From: Rhizobiaceae bacterium
GTDB lineage: Bacteria; Pseudomonadota; Alphaproteobacteria; Rhizobiales; Rhizobiaceae
NCBI GenBank assembly: GCA_029212415.1
Contig: JARGOF010000015.1
Location: 47,424-111,423, forward strand
Direction of reading: 5' to 3'
DNA length: 64,000 nucleotides
Part shown: piece after piece, positions 43,912-52,422 of the stretch
How positions within the stretch are numbered: the first letter of the stretch is position 1
How the letters are laid out: the number at the start of each line of letters is the position of its first letter
The notes under the pieces: generated by a model
What the model saw: only the letters and a program-made list of their open reading frames with translations
What the model was told of the DNA's origin: nothing
Database searches by the model: none
Program-made: the position numbers and the translations under genes

Positions 43912-44988
43912 TTACTTCTTGTTCTTCTTTTGAATAGAGCGGATCACTTTGCGCAGTGATTTGTCACCGGCTTTTCGTTCCGTCAGAGAGGCGGAATTGA
44001 ATCTTTCTTCGGCGGCCAATTTGTGCCAGCGTGCATATCGCGAGGGCTCAATATCGCCCCGTGCCAAGGCAGCCTGAACGGCGCAGCCAGGTTCACTGTC
44101 GTGTTGGCAATCGCGGAACCGGCACTGACTTGCCAAGTCGGCGAGGTCGGAAAAGACGTCAGCGATACCGGTTTCGACATCGGTGAGCTGCAGCTCACGC
44201 ATTCCAGGCGTATCCAGCACCGCGCAGCCGTCAGGCGAGAAGTGCAATTGCCGCCGTGACGTCGTATGGCGGCCCTTGCTGTCGTCGTCCCGAATGGCAG
44301 CGGTATCGGCCACGCTTTCGTTCAAAAGCGTATTGACCAATGTCGATTTTCCCACGCCCGAAGACCCCAGAAACGCAACGGTCTGGCCGGGTTTGCACCA
44401 GGGCGCGAGCCTGTCATTGGGTTCGTCGCTCAATGCGTTGAGCGCCTCCACCGTAACACGGTCGGAAATGGCGCGCGCCGCCTCAATATAAGGCGCGGGA
44501 TCGTCGCAGAGATCAGCCTTTGTCAGCAAGATGACCGGGGTCACCTCCGCTTCGAAGGCCATGGCCACATAGCGTTCAAGCCGCGCGACATTGAAGTCCC
44601 TGTTGCAGGAGGAGACGATGAACACCGTATCCACATTGGCAGCGATCAACTGCCGTTTGCGACCCGTGCCTGCGGCGCGTCGCTCAAACAGGCTGGTGCG
44701 TTCCAGAAGCCTGCTATGGGTGGGTTGGTTTGCATCATAGAGCAGCCAGTCACCCACGGTTGCGTCAAGTCCCGGCGGGACAATTGCGTCAATGCCTTCG
44801 CCAAGCACATGCAGGCCGGTTCTGTGGACCTCGGTGACCCGAACGGGCGATGCGGCGGCCAGATCATCAAGGGAAAGCTGCTGACTGAAGAAAGGTTTCC
44901 AGCCGAGGATTTCCAGTTGTGAGCGTTTGCGCTGTTGAAGGTCATCGGAACCTTTCGATGGCCAGAGATGGGAATAGTCCCGTGTCAT
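43912..44988 (-). CDS. rsgA: Small ribosomal subunit biogenesis GTPase RsgA
   Basis: Circularly permuted GTPase that assists 30S maturation. Order of motifs is G4 (LLTKADL), then G1 (LGSSGVGKSTLVN), G2 (GRHTTSRR) and G3 (LDTPGMRELQL), followed by the zinc knuckle CRFRDCQHDSEPGC. An OB-fold domain precedes the GTPase. 358 residues, usual length; Lys-rich tail. Convergent with the ketopantoate-reductase-like gene and unrelated to the catabolic modules. Confidence 0.95.
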   Translation of the reverse strand: MTRDYSHLWPSKGSDDLQQRKRSQLEILGWKPFFSQQLSLDDLAAASPVRVTEVHRTGLHVLGEGIDAIVPPGLDATVGDWLLYDANQPTHSRLLERTSLFERRAAGTGRKRQLIAANVDTVFIVSSCNRDFNVARLERYVAMAFEAEVTPVILLTKADLCDDPAPYIEAARAISDRVTVEALNALSDEPNDRLAPWCKPGQTVAFLGSSGVGKSTLVNTLLNESVADTAAIRDDDSKGRHTTSRRQLHFSPDGCAVLDTPGMRELQLTDVETGIADVFSDLADLASQCRFRDCQHDSEPGCAVQAALARGDIEPSRYARWHKLAAEERFNSASLTERKAGDKSLRKVIRSIQKKNKK

Positions 44989-45371
44989 TTGGTTGACTTT
45001 CGTGTTTCTTGGCAGGCTTGGCCCGTGTCATACAGCAACGCTTCCGCATCCGTCGAGACGTTTGACGCAGCGGAGGGTCACTGGCGACGAACTCTTCGCG
45101 TCCATTGTATCCACCACGATCTGCTCGCATCCGGAAGGCAAGGATGAAGCACTCCAATCGCTTCATCAGTTTTGTACAATCACCAACCTGAGGTCGTGTG
45201 CTGTGAAAGTAAAGCGCAATGCGTTGCGCTGTACAGGATTGGCCGGACTTGAGGCTGTTGTGCGCGATGCGAACGAGGTTCTGGCAAATCCCTCGAGTCG
45301 CGAACCTTTGGGGCGAATGGCGCGCTGCAATGCTCTCTTGCACCGCGCATGGCATGACACGCGCCAGAGGC
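44989..45371. other. Intergenic region with repeat copy 2
   Basis: 383 bp between rsgA and the carboxymuconolactone-decarboxylase-like gene, both on the minus strand. The only structure I recognise is the repeat at 45041-45100. Short frames on both strands have no support. Confidence 0.5.
45041..45100. repeat. Dispersed repeat, copy 2 of 2
   Basis: Ungapped match to 201-260 at about 48 of 60 positions; the best block is GTCGAGACGT.TGACGCAGCGG. The copies are about 45 kb apart and the surrounding sequence does not match, so it is a short dispersed element. Confidence 0.55.
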
Positions 45372-45839
45372 CTATGGCGCCAGATCGGATTCTACCAGCC
45401 CGCCCAACCCGCCAGCAATGGCCAGCCGGTTCCAGGCATTGATCTGGGCGATGGCATAGAGGACTTCAACCGTTTGCAAGGCGCCGATGGTATTCGCCAG
45501 GGCATCAACAACCCCGCGCAGCGCCTGCGCGTCGGCAAGGCGTGTCACCGCATCGCAAAGATCGAGAATCCGCCTTTCATCATGGGAGAATATCGGCTCT
45601 TCACCAAGGGATTGAATGGCCGCCACCTCTGCGACCGATAGCCCGGCCTCGCGCGCCTTCTTGCGGTGCATGGCAATGCAGAAATCGCACCCGTTGACGG
45701 CTGAACAGCGCAGCCGCACGAGCTCAAGCAGGCGCAGGGACAGGGTGCCTGATTCAAGCGCGCTGTCGACACCATGCATGGCGGCCCGTCCGTCGGGCCA
45801 GAGGCCAGAGACCTCGAGAGGCGTGCGGGCGCTGCTCAT
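45372..45839 (-). CDS. Carboxymuconolactone decarboxylase / AhpD-like protein
   Basis: 155-residue helical protein of the CMD superfamily. The redox-type motif is CDFCIAMHRKKAREAGLS (CxxC followed by His), as in AhpD-like peroxidase-associated proteins rather than true decarboxylases. Its ATG overlaps the stop of the SnoaL-like gene. Under the Rrf2 regulator two genes upstream, an oxidative or nitrosative stress role is plausible but unproven. Confidence 0.88.
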   Translation of the reverse strand: MSSARTPLEVSGLWPDGRAAMHGVDSALESGTLSLRLLELVRLRCSAVNGCDFCIAMHRKKAREAGLSVAEVAAIQSLGEEPIFSHDERRILDLCDAVTRLADAQALRGVVDALANTIGALQTVEVLYAIAQINAWNRLAIAGGLGGLVESDLAP

Positions 45840-46267
45840 GCAGCGACCTCGAAGCTCTGCTGGCCCAACTGGCGCAAGATATCATTGAGGTCATAGTAGA
45901 ATTTCTCACCGCTCAGCATCCCGTCGCGAAATGTCACGATCACGGTGAAGGGAAACCGGATTGTCTTGCCGGTGGGTTCGATGCCCAGAAACGGCCCCTC
46001 GTGGGTTCCGGTAAAATGCGATTCTCCGATCAGCAGGTCGTCATTGACCCAATGCAATGTGCCCTGATCCGTGTGGATGCCGAAAGCATCCCACCACAGC
46101 CGGTAGTGGCGTGCACATGCTTCGCGTCCGCGCAGTACAAGCCCGATCGGCTGGTCTTCGAACAGGGCGTCCGGATGGATGGTCGCCAGCGTCCCCTCCA
46201 TATCGAAGGCCGCCTCGGCGGCCATATGTTTTGCCAGTGCCTTGCCGTTGATCTTTCTGGTCGACAT
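45836..46267 (-). CDS. SnoaL/NTF2-like protein
   Basis: 143-residue cone-fold protein of the NTF2/SnoaL group: HMAAEAAFDMEGTLATIHPDALFEDQPIGLVLRGREACARHYRLWWDAFG, GESHFTGTHEGPFLGIEPTGKTIRFPFTVIVTFRDGMLSGEKFYYDLNDILRQLG. These proteins are small hydrolases, isomerases or binding proteins; no specific reaction can be assigned. ATGA overlap with the CMD-like gene. Confidence 0.85.
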   Translation of the reverse strand: MSTRKINGKALAKHMAAEAAFDMEGTLATIHPDALFEDQPIGLVLRGREACARHYRLWWDAFGIHTDQGTLHWVNDDLLIGESHFTGTHEGPFLGIEPTGKTIRFPFTVIVTFRDGMLSGEKFYYDLNDILRQLGQQSFEVAA

Positions 46268-46328
46268 GATTTTTTCCCTCCTTGTATTTCAGCCGGTTGC
46301 AGCACCTGCTGATCCTCAGGTCATTGCG

Positions 46329-46814
46329 TCAGCGGACATGGGAAGACAGCCAATCGACGGTGCTTCGCAGCGTTTCACGTGGTGCCTCCTGACCGGTCAT
46401 ATCCATGAGGTCATCGAGGGAGGTCGCTGCCAGCGACGCCCGCCAGGCCTGCGTTGCCGCATCCATGGTTCGTGCCACGGCGCATCTTTTCGAATAGCCC
46501 GATGAGGCCCTGCATGGCCCGTTCTTGCGAATTTCGCGGCAGAAGAATTTAGGCTCCACACCATCAAGGGCCAGGACAATGTCGAGTACCGATATCTCCC
46601 GCGCATCCCGCGCCAGACGATAGCCGCCTGCACGGCCGGGCGAACTGGCAACAACGCCTGCGGCTTTCAATTGCTGCAGAACCTTGCCCAGCGTCAGGCG
46701 TGACAGATCATGAAAATCTGCCAGATCCTGCGCCGCCAAATCCCCATCCCGGGAGGCGGCCGCCAGCAGGAGGGCGATATGAATGGCGGATTCGGCTGTG
46801 CTGTTGCTTCTCAT
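46329..46814 (-). CDS. Rrf2-family regulator with cysteines for a metal/Fe-S site
   Basis: 161-residue winged-helix regulator: AIHIALLLAAASRDGDLAAQDLADFHDLSRLTLGKVLQQLKAAGVVASSPGRAGGYRLARDAREISVLDIVLALDG. Three cysteines, at about 92, 101 and 111 (FFCREIRKNGPCRASSGYSKRC), fit the cluster-binding segment of NsrR/IscR/RirA-type members, with slightly wider spacing. The start codon lies five bases from a palindrome (46819-46837), consistent with autoregulation. The two downstream genes are its probable regulon. Confidence 0.9.
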   Translation of the reverse strand: MRSNSTAESAIHIALLLAAASRDGDLAAQDLADFHDLSRLTLGKVLQQLKAAGVVASSPGRAGGYRLARDAREISVLDIVLALDGVEPKFFCREIRKNGPCRASSGYSKRCAVARTMDAATQAWRASLAATSLDDLMDMTGQEAPRETLRSTVDWLSSHVR

Positions 46815-47233
46815 AAAATAAGAATTAAAGATTCTTAATTGAATGTCAAGGCCGAACAGAGCAACCCATATGGATCAGGTTGGTACGAAACCGTTTGATC
46901 GGCTTTTCCGCAAAAATCAGCCGTACGGATGAAGGGACGATGATCCTCGCCTCTTCCATTCTGGCCCTAGCAGGCCCTGATCCGACAGACTGCGAAGACG
47001 GTGTTGCGGCAAAGGAGGGTTGTTTTCGCTCCGAGATCCTGCCGCCAAAAACATTGCAAGCGTCAGAGGTGAGCGAAGTCGAGGCTGTTTTTGAAGGTCA
47101 ATTTTCACCGGAACCCAATGAAAATTGCCGTGACATCGCCGACGACCCCTGCCGTATAGGTAAACATGCATGAACGTGGCAGCACCATTTCCGTTCACCG
47201 GCCAACCATGCAATCGCAGTTGCCTTTCAGGCC
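46815..47233. other. Intergenic region upstream of the Rrf2 gene
   Basis: 419 bp. Holds the Rrf2 operator candidate at its left edge. A plus-strand frame at 46940-47173 (77 codons) would start with a hydrophobic MILASSILALAG stretch and contain four cysteines, with AGGG just ahead; the codon usage does not resemble the neighbours and I do not call it a gene. Confidence 0.4.
46819..46837. promoter_or_regulatory. Palindromic operator candidate of the Rrf2 operon
   Basis: TAAGAAT, TAAAG, ATTCTTA: perfect 7-bp arms immediately upstream of the Rrf2 start codon, in an AT-rich block. Rrf2-family sites are commonly AT-rich palindromes of this size. Confidence 0.55.
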
Positions 47234-49534
47234 CTACTGCAGGGGAATGGTCAGTTTGAGGTTGCCGCCATAGGTTTGATAGTTGTCGGTGTCCAGGCCA
47301 ATGCCATCGTAAAAGCCGGCGGTCGCCAGGGTCCAGCCCATCGTGTTTGTGAAGGAAAGGCCTGCGTCGAGGCGAGCGCGCAGATCTTCATTGCCGAGGG
47401 ATGAGCCCTGGCTGGCAGCGTTTTCGGCAATGCCGAAGTTCCAGACCCCGGAGATGCCGAAGCTGGGCTGCACCAGCGTGCCGTCATCCTGTTGGATGGT
47501 CCTCGACACATTGGGGCCAAGCCGGACCTCACCCAGTGATACGGTCTGCGACGGGATCATGGCCGACAGGCTGTCGGTATAGCTTTCCTGTTTTTCCTGG
47601 AACCAGGAAATACTGGCCTCCGGCCTGACGTTGATGTCGCCAAAACTGTAGTTGCCGCTGATCTTGGCTCTGGCCAGCCAGCGTTGGGTGCTGAAACTGT
47701 CGGTATAGGTGCCGAGAGGTGTGATGTTGTTTTCCGAGCGACCCCAGGCAGCGCGCGCCTCGTAAAAAACATTCTGGTCGCGAATGCGCCCGGCCAGATA
47801 TGGCCCGACCATCCAGCCGGTGCCGTCAGCGCTTGACCCGGACGTGGAATTGGTCTCGTCGGCCCAGTCCACCTGCACCAGACCGCCAACCAGCAGGTCA
47901 GGGGAAATGAAATAATGGGTGCCGAAATAGCCGACCCAAAGATCGCTGTCGGTGGCGCCATTCTGGGAGGTCGAGCCGTAGATCTCGGTCCAGACATCGA
48001 ACTTGCGCCCGATACCTGGCTCGTGGGTCTGGCCTTCCGGTTGCGGTGCGCCAAAGGCTGACGTGCTCTTCTCGCTGAACACCGGGTTCAACTGGCTCAG
48101 GCTGGAGGAGAAGGCCAGATTCATGCTTTCCTCATTGCCGTTGAGCTGCAGATTGCCCGGTGATCCGCCGCCGCCCCGGTTGGCGCCGGTGAGGAAACCA
48201 CTCAGATCGGGCTGATTGTTGAGGATGTGGTTGGCGCGGTTGGTGATGAAGGTAGCAATCCCCTTGCTGGTCAGTTCCGGCACGCCGAATGCGGTGATCA
48301 GGAATGTCCGCACCACATCGGTCGCGGCGCCAAAGTTTGAATCGCCGGCTTGCGAAGCGGTGATCGAACACAGGCCTGTTGAGTTGAAGGTCACCGTGTT
48401 GCCTGCCACCGAACAGATCGGCGCAGTGGTCGTCGCGAAGCTGACCGGCAGTCCGGAAAGAGCGGTGGCGCTGACATCCACCGAGCCGTCGAGGAACGGT
48501 GTGTCCGGCGGACCGCTGAAGGTGATCGCATTGGTCCCCTGCGTCAGGTTGAAACTGTCAGTGACGTCGCTAGCTGCTTCAAAACCTGTGTTGCCGGCCT
48601 GTGAGGCGGTGATCGTACAGATGCCGGCGGAGACCATCGTGGCCGTTGAGCCCGAAACCGTACACACATCGGTGGAATTGGAAGCAAAGGTCACCGGTTC
48701 TCCCGAAGCGCCACCCGTTGCACTCAACGGTACTGTGCCGCTCGGCGTATAGGCCTGGTCGGCGGGTGCAGTGAAGGCGATGGTCTGGCTGGCCGGGCTG
48801 TCCTCACTGACCTCGCCGACGGTGATGACGACCGTGTTTGAGGCCCTTTCATAATTGGCGTCTTCAGCCTTGGTGGCCGTTATCGTACAACTGCCGGCGC
48901 TGATGCCTATGACACTGGTACCCAACATTAAACAGGATTCGTGACCGGCCGTCATTTCATAGCTGACCAGGCCGGTGCCCAATCCGCCCGAGCTGTCGAG
49001 CGTAGAGGTCTGTTCCAGCCCGATACTGGCCGGAGTGGCGCTGACAGTAATCTTCTGGGTGGCCTTGCGGACATAAAAATCAACCGATGCCGGGCTGTTG
49101 CTGACCTGATAGAGGCCGCCGGTGTCAGGGTTGAAGGTGGCGGTCACGGTGTAGCGGCCCGGCACCAGGCCGGCTTTCAGAATGAGCGCGCCGCCATAAT
49201 AACTATTGGCGCTGCTGGCGATACTGGTATCCGGACCGGTGGCGGCGGTGGACGCGTAGGTTACGGAAGTCCCGACAGGCGCGACATTTTCCTCCAGGCA
49301 GTTTGTGAACTGCGATGCGTAGCTGATGGTCTGGGTTTCCGGACTATAGTAGGCATCCGCGATCTCGTTGGGCACCAGCTCGCCACTACAGGACTCTGCC
49401 TGAGGATCCGCATGGGCAATACTTGAAAATCCGGTCGTCGTCCCGCCTGCCGTAATGGCCGAAAGGCAGAGCAGGACAATAGGAGCAACACCGGCAGATT
49501 GCCGGTTGCCGCGCAAGGCCAAAATAGATTGCAT
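47234..49534 (-). CDS. Autotransporter with Ig-like repeats
   Basis: 766-residue outer-membrane protein. N-terminal signal region (MQSILALRGNRQSAGVAPIVLLCLSAITAGG..SIAHA), then several Ig-like repeats of about 85 residues with the recurring pattern TFAS..TDVCTVSG..TATMVSAGICTITASQAGN, each with two cysteines, then a Gly-rich linker (GANRGGGGSPGNLQ) and a C-terminal beta barrel of roughly 240 residues ending NLKLTIPLQ, which fits the autotransporter (type V) translocator. GGGGGA precedes the ATG at 49534; an upstream extension has no support. It is downstream of the regulator at 49718 and behind CATACCC boxes. Probably an adhesin-like surface protein. Confidence 0.85.
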   Translation of the reverse strand: MQSILALRGNRQSAGVAPIVLLCLSAITAGGTTTGFSSIAHADPQAESCSGELVPNEIADAYYSPETQTISYASQFTNCLEENVAPVGTSVTYASTAATGPDTSIASSANSYYGGALILKAGLVPGRYTVTATFNPDTGGLYQVSNSPASVDFYVRKATQKITVSATPASIGLEQTSTLDSSGGLGTGLVSYEMTAGHESCLMLGTSVIGISAGSCTITATKAEDANYERASNTVVITVGEVSEDSPASQTIAFTAPADQAYTPSGTVPLSATGGASGEPVTFASNSTDVCTVSGSTATMVSAGICTITASQAGNTGFEAASDVTDSFNLTQGTNAITFSGPPDTPFLDGSVDVSATALSGLPVSFATTTAPICSVAGNTVTFNSTGLCSITASQAGDSNFGAATDVVRTFLITAFGVPELTSKGIATFITNRANHILNNQPDLSGFLTGANRGGGGSPGNLQLNGNEESMNLAFSSSLSQLNPVFSEKSTSAFGAPQPEGQTHEPGIGRKFDVWTEIYGSTSQNGATDSDLWVGYFGTHYFISPDLLVGGLVQVDWADETNSTSGSSADGTGWMVGPYLAGRIRDQNVFYEARAAWGRSENNITPLGTYTDSFSTQRWLARAKISGNYSFGDINVRPEASISWFQEKQESYTDSLSAMIPSQTVSLGEVRLGPNVSRTIQQDDGTLVQPSFGISGVWNFGIAENAASQGSSLGNEDLRARLDAGLSFTNTMGWTLATAGFYDGIGLDTDNYQTYGGNLKLTIPLQ

Positions 49535-49689
49535 GATTTCCCCCAAGGACCACTTCTGACATAGGCATACGGGGTGACAGTCACGGGACTTGCCGACCAA
49601 ATGAAGCCAGAGCAATTCTGTGATGTTGCGCATACCCTGCCGATTTTACCGTCCGGCAGAGGAAATTTATTAGGAGTCTGTTAGGCTGT

Positions 49690-49709
49690 CATACCCGTTA
49701 TTGGGTATG
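49690..49709. promoter_or_regulatory. CATACCC palindrome upstream of the autotransporter
   Basis: CATACCC, GTTATT, GGGTATG: 20 bp, the size of a LuxR-type box, 156-175 bp upstream of the autotransporter start and just after the regulator stop. Another CATACCC lies at 49631-49637. It is not followed by a T run, so a terminator role is less likely. Confidence 0.5.
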
Positions 49710-49717
49710 GGCGCCGA

Positions 49718-51502
49718 CTATTTGGTATGCGTGGCTTTTTTGATCGCCCGCAGAACAGTGTCCCAATGGCTGTACATCAGAAGATTGCCAGCGCCGGGTA
49801 CGATTTCAAGTCGGGTGCCGGGCACCTGTTCGGCAAAAGCTTGCGATTGAGAGGGGGGCACCGCGCCGTCGGCTTCGCCATGCAGGATGTAAAAAGTCTT
49901 GTTGAGAGAACGGGCATCATCGGTAAAATCGCGCGTTGACAGCAATACATCCTGGCATACCGCTGCCGCTCCCTGCTTCATGCCGTCCCTTGTGTCCTGG
50001 ACGATCAGGTCACGAATTTCCGGATTCTTGATCACCTCGATATCAACCGGGCTGTCCTCGCAAAATGTCTGAACCACCTTGAACGTATCACCGTTGCGGA
50101 TGAAGGCTGCGGTGGCCTGCATGATCAACGGCAACATTTGCGGTAGGTAAAGGGCGATGCGCATTCCCAGGCGTTGCCGTCTGGGCAATTGTTCAATCCA
50201 TTCCTTGCGACAGATTGGCGGGCGGGACACGGCGAAGAGGTGTGAGACGCGATTGGGAAACCGCTTGGCAAACCGCAGGGCATAGATCGAGCCGATCGCA
50301 TGGCCGAGGATGATGGCGCGCGGTATCGCCAACTGATCAAGCAACTCATAGATATCGGCGGCCACTTCATCCAGCCATTTGTCGCCATGGGCGTTTTCGA
50401 GCATGTCCGAATCGCCGTGACCTGGCCGGTATGGCGCCAGAATACGCAGGTTCAGGCGGTTGGCCGCCTCGATTGCCATTTTAGGCAATTCGATGCCATA
50501 GGGCAGGTTGTGGAACATCACCACCGCAGTGCCGTTGGGATTGCCCTGTTGCAGATAGATCATGCGTCGGCCATCGCGCAGGGTGATCTGATGTCGGGAC
50601 TTTAACAGCGCCTTATTGTTATTGGTCGGCGGCAGTGGTGAGGAGAGCTGCGAGGAAATCAGCATGCCCGCTGAATACCCGCACAGCAGGCGAACTATGG
50701 CTGGAATATCACGTGAACCGGTCTTGCGCTTGATCGACTTGATTTGCGTACGAAGGGTGGGGATGGTGGCGCCGCGCTCGACGGCGATTTCGGTCAGTTG
50801 CCTTCCGCCGGCAAGATGAACCGCGATGTCGACCTCAGCCGGTGTCAGGCCATAGGAGTCGCGGAAAAGGTCGGTCTTTAACTTTTCAAATCGCAGGTCC
50901 ACCACCATCATAAAAAATGCACTGCCGACGGGCTCAACGAAACCTTTTAAACCGTCGACGGAGTCAGCAGCAATTTTTCTCAGCAGAAAACAGGTGCTGA
51001 CATTTTCCGAGCGGTTCAGAGTGCTGGGAAAGACCAGCAGTTTTTCTTCCTGGTCGGAGGTGATGCAGGCGCGCAGGTCTTTCAACACATCCGGATCGTC
51101 GGCAAACGTGCTGAGCGTTTGGAATTTGCCATTGCCTTTTTGTTCCGCGTGGCCATTCATCGCTATGATGTTTTCGTCCTGGTCGACAATATAGGCCGGA
51201 CCGGGCGCTGCATCCAGAAGCATCAGCGCCTTGGGTTTTTCCCCGTTCTGGTGCCCGACCCTCAATTGAATATCCTGGGCGAGCTGGAAATGGCTGGCAA
51301 TTTCCGGATCGATCATCGGTGGTGTCTTGTCAGTGCCGATGGCAAAACCGCCGGCATTCTCACTGGCCTTGTCCCCATGGCCGGATGCGAGATCACCGAA
51401 AATCAGATGATCGATGGTTTCCATCGCTTCATCGTAACCCACCGGCGACAAGGTCGCTGAATAGACCGCTGATATCAATTTGTCGCGATTCAATCTCAAC
51501 AT
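49718..51502 (-). CDS. PAS-LuxR regulator fused to an inactive alpha/beta-hydrolase domain
   Basis: 594 residues in three parts. Residues about 95-205 look PAS-like (GPAYIVDQDENIIAMNGHAE). Residues 217-275 are a LuxR-type helix-turn-helix (YGLTPAEVDIAVHLAGGRQLTEIAVERGATIPTLRTQIKSIKRKTGS). Residues 300-594 are an alpha/beta-hydrolase fold (RILAPYRPGHGDSD; ILGHAIGSIYALRFA; LHGEADGAVPPSQSQAFA). The nucleophile elbow G-x-S-x-G reads GHAIG, with Ala402 for Ser, and the histidine position reads PGAGN, Asn573 for His; Asp545 remains. It therefore cannot be a serine hydrolase and probably senses a ligand. GGGGG precedes the start. Likely controls the autotransporter downstream and itself. Confidence 0.88.
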   Translation of the reverse strand: MLRLNRDKLISAVYSATLSPVGYDEAMETIDHLIFGDLASGHGDKASENAGGFAIGTDKTPPMIDPEIASHFQLAQDIQLRVGHQNGEKPKALMLLDAAPGPAYIVDQDENIIAMNGHAEQKGNGKFQTLSTFADDPDVLKDLRACITSDQEEKLLVFPSTLNRSENVSTCFLLRKIAADSVDGLKGFVEPVGSAFFMMVVDLRFEKLKTDLFRDSYGLTPAEVDIAVHLAGGRQLTEIAVERGATIPTLRTQIKSIKRKTGSRDIPAIVRLLCGYSAGMLISSQLSSPLPPTNNNKALLKSRHQITLRDGRRMIYLQQGNPNGTAVVMFHNLPYGIELPKMAIEAANRLNLRILAPYRPGHGDSDMLENAHGDKWLDEVAADIYELLDQLAIPRAIILGHAIGSIYALRFAKRFPNRVSHLFAVSRPPICRKEWIEQLPRRQRLGMRIALYLPQMLPLIMQATAAFIRNGDTFKVVQTFCEDSPVDIEVIKNPEIRDLIVQDTRDGMKQGAAAVCQDVLLSTRDFTDDARSLNKTFYILHGEADGAVPPSQSQAFAEQVPGTRLEIVPGAGNLLMYSHWDTVLRAIKKATHTK

Positions 51503-52019
51503 GCCCCCAACTTGAAAATCTCCGCCCGACCACCACAGGCAAAACGATTCCCGATCAGTCGGTCCGCATGCCCGCCAACCATCCGTTCAGTCCCTTGTCC
51601 TTCATCGGACAAAACGCTTTCTCCAATGAAAAACGGCAGGATCTCTAGCGTACGCACGCTGCTGGCTCACAGCACCCGAACAGAGTTGCAATCGGTCCCA
51701 TCTGGTAGCCCCCGCTCCAGACCATCTTTCCGGTCTGGCAACAACATACGCTGCCGCTATGGCCATCGCCAGTGCCAATCGCCCGTTTTCTCAAACTTGG
51801 TTATCGGCTGACTGAGGTGTCCACCCTGAAACGCTCTGCCGGTTTAACCCGGTGCCCGCGATACCGTGGAATTGATGTCGATCAAGGCGCCGAATCACAG
51901 TCCGGCTAGGATTCATCATCTTTGGCGAAACCGGGTTTGCAGCCCGGGTTTCTGCAGGGTGTGCGGCCGCAGGATGCCTGGAGTGCAAGCACGCTTTTGC
52001 ATTGAATCGGAGTTTGGCA
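51503..52019. other. Divergent intergenic region upstream of the PAS-LuxR gene
   Basis: 517 bp, no gene. Contains the inverted repeat TTGTCC-TTCATC-GGACAA (51595-51612). GAAACCGGG and CCCGGGTTTC near 51926-51951 could form a further imperfect hairpin before the SpoIIAA-like gene. Must hold promoters for both directions. Confidence 0.5.
51595..51612. promoter_or_regulatory. Inverted repeat upstream of the PAS-LuxR gene
   Basis: Perfect 6-bp arms TTGTCC and GGACAA around six bases, about 95 bp upstream of the start at 51502. Similar geometry to the 20-bp box at 49690 but different sequence, so it may belong to another regulator. Confidence 0.3.
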
Positions 52020-52382
52020 ATGATCGAATTTATGGATGAAAGCAGCGGCAATCTGCTTGGCGTTCGCGTGAGTGGCAAGCTCACCAAGGCGGAGTATGAT
52101 TCCATCCTGCTTCCGCAATTGGCAAAGCTTTTCAAAGCGCACGGGCAGCTCAACATCCTCATCTATATGGATGAAGCGTTTGAAGGCTGGGACCTCGAGG
52201 CCGCTTGGGAGGATGCCTCTTATGGTCTCAGGCATCAGGCTGATATTGGCAAGCTTGCGGTGGTCGGCGGCCCGGCCTGGGTCAATTGGGGCATCAAGCT
52301 GAGTGGATTCCTGATGAAAGGCGAAATCAGGATTTTCCCGTCGGATCAACTGGCGGACGCATGGCGCTGGATCAGCACCTGA
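52020..52382 (+). CDS. SpoIIAA/STAS-like protein
   Basis: 120-residue protein of the SpoIIAA-like group (DUF3478 type): MIEFMDESSGNLLGVRVSGKLTKAEYDSILLPQLAKLFKAHGQLNILIYMDEAFEGWDLEAAWEDASYGLRHQADIGKLAVVGGPAWVNWGIKLSGFLMKGEIRIFPSDQLADAWRWIS. Members are lipid- or partner-binding STAS-like domains of unknown role in Proteobacteria; the phosphorylatable serine of true anti-sigma antagonists is not evident. CGGAG stands seven bases ahead of the ATG. Confidence 0.88.
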   Translation: MIEFMDESSGNLLGVRVSGKLTKAEYDSILLPQLAKLFKAHGQLNILIYMDEAFEGWDLEAAWEDASYGLRHQADIGKLAVVGGPAWVNWGIKLSGFLMKGEIRIFPSDQLADAWRWIST

Positions 52383-52422
52383 ATCACCCTGCATTTCCAT
52401 TCAAAGACAAACAAGATCAATC

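Noticed and set aside
45372..45839. True carboxymuconolactone decarboxylase of the protocatechuate pathway
   Set aside because: The CxxC-H motif is that of AhpD-like members, and no beta-ketoadipate genes are nearby.
47234..49534. Cysteine-containing Ig-like repeats as a CRISPR-like or tandem DNA repeat
   Set aside because: The similarity is at protein level only; the DNA copies are diverged and fit ordinary repeat domains.
49690..49709. Terminator for the PAS-LuxR gene
   Set aside because: Only seven paired bases and no T run on the minus strand; operator role is more likely.
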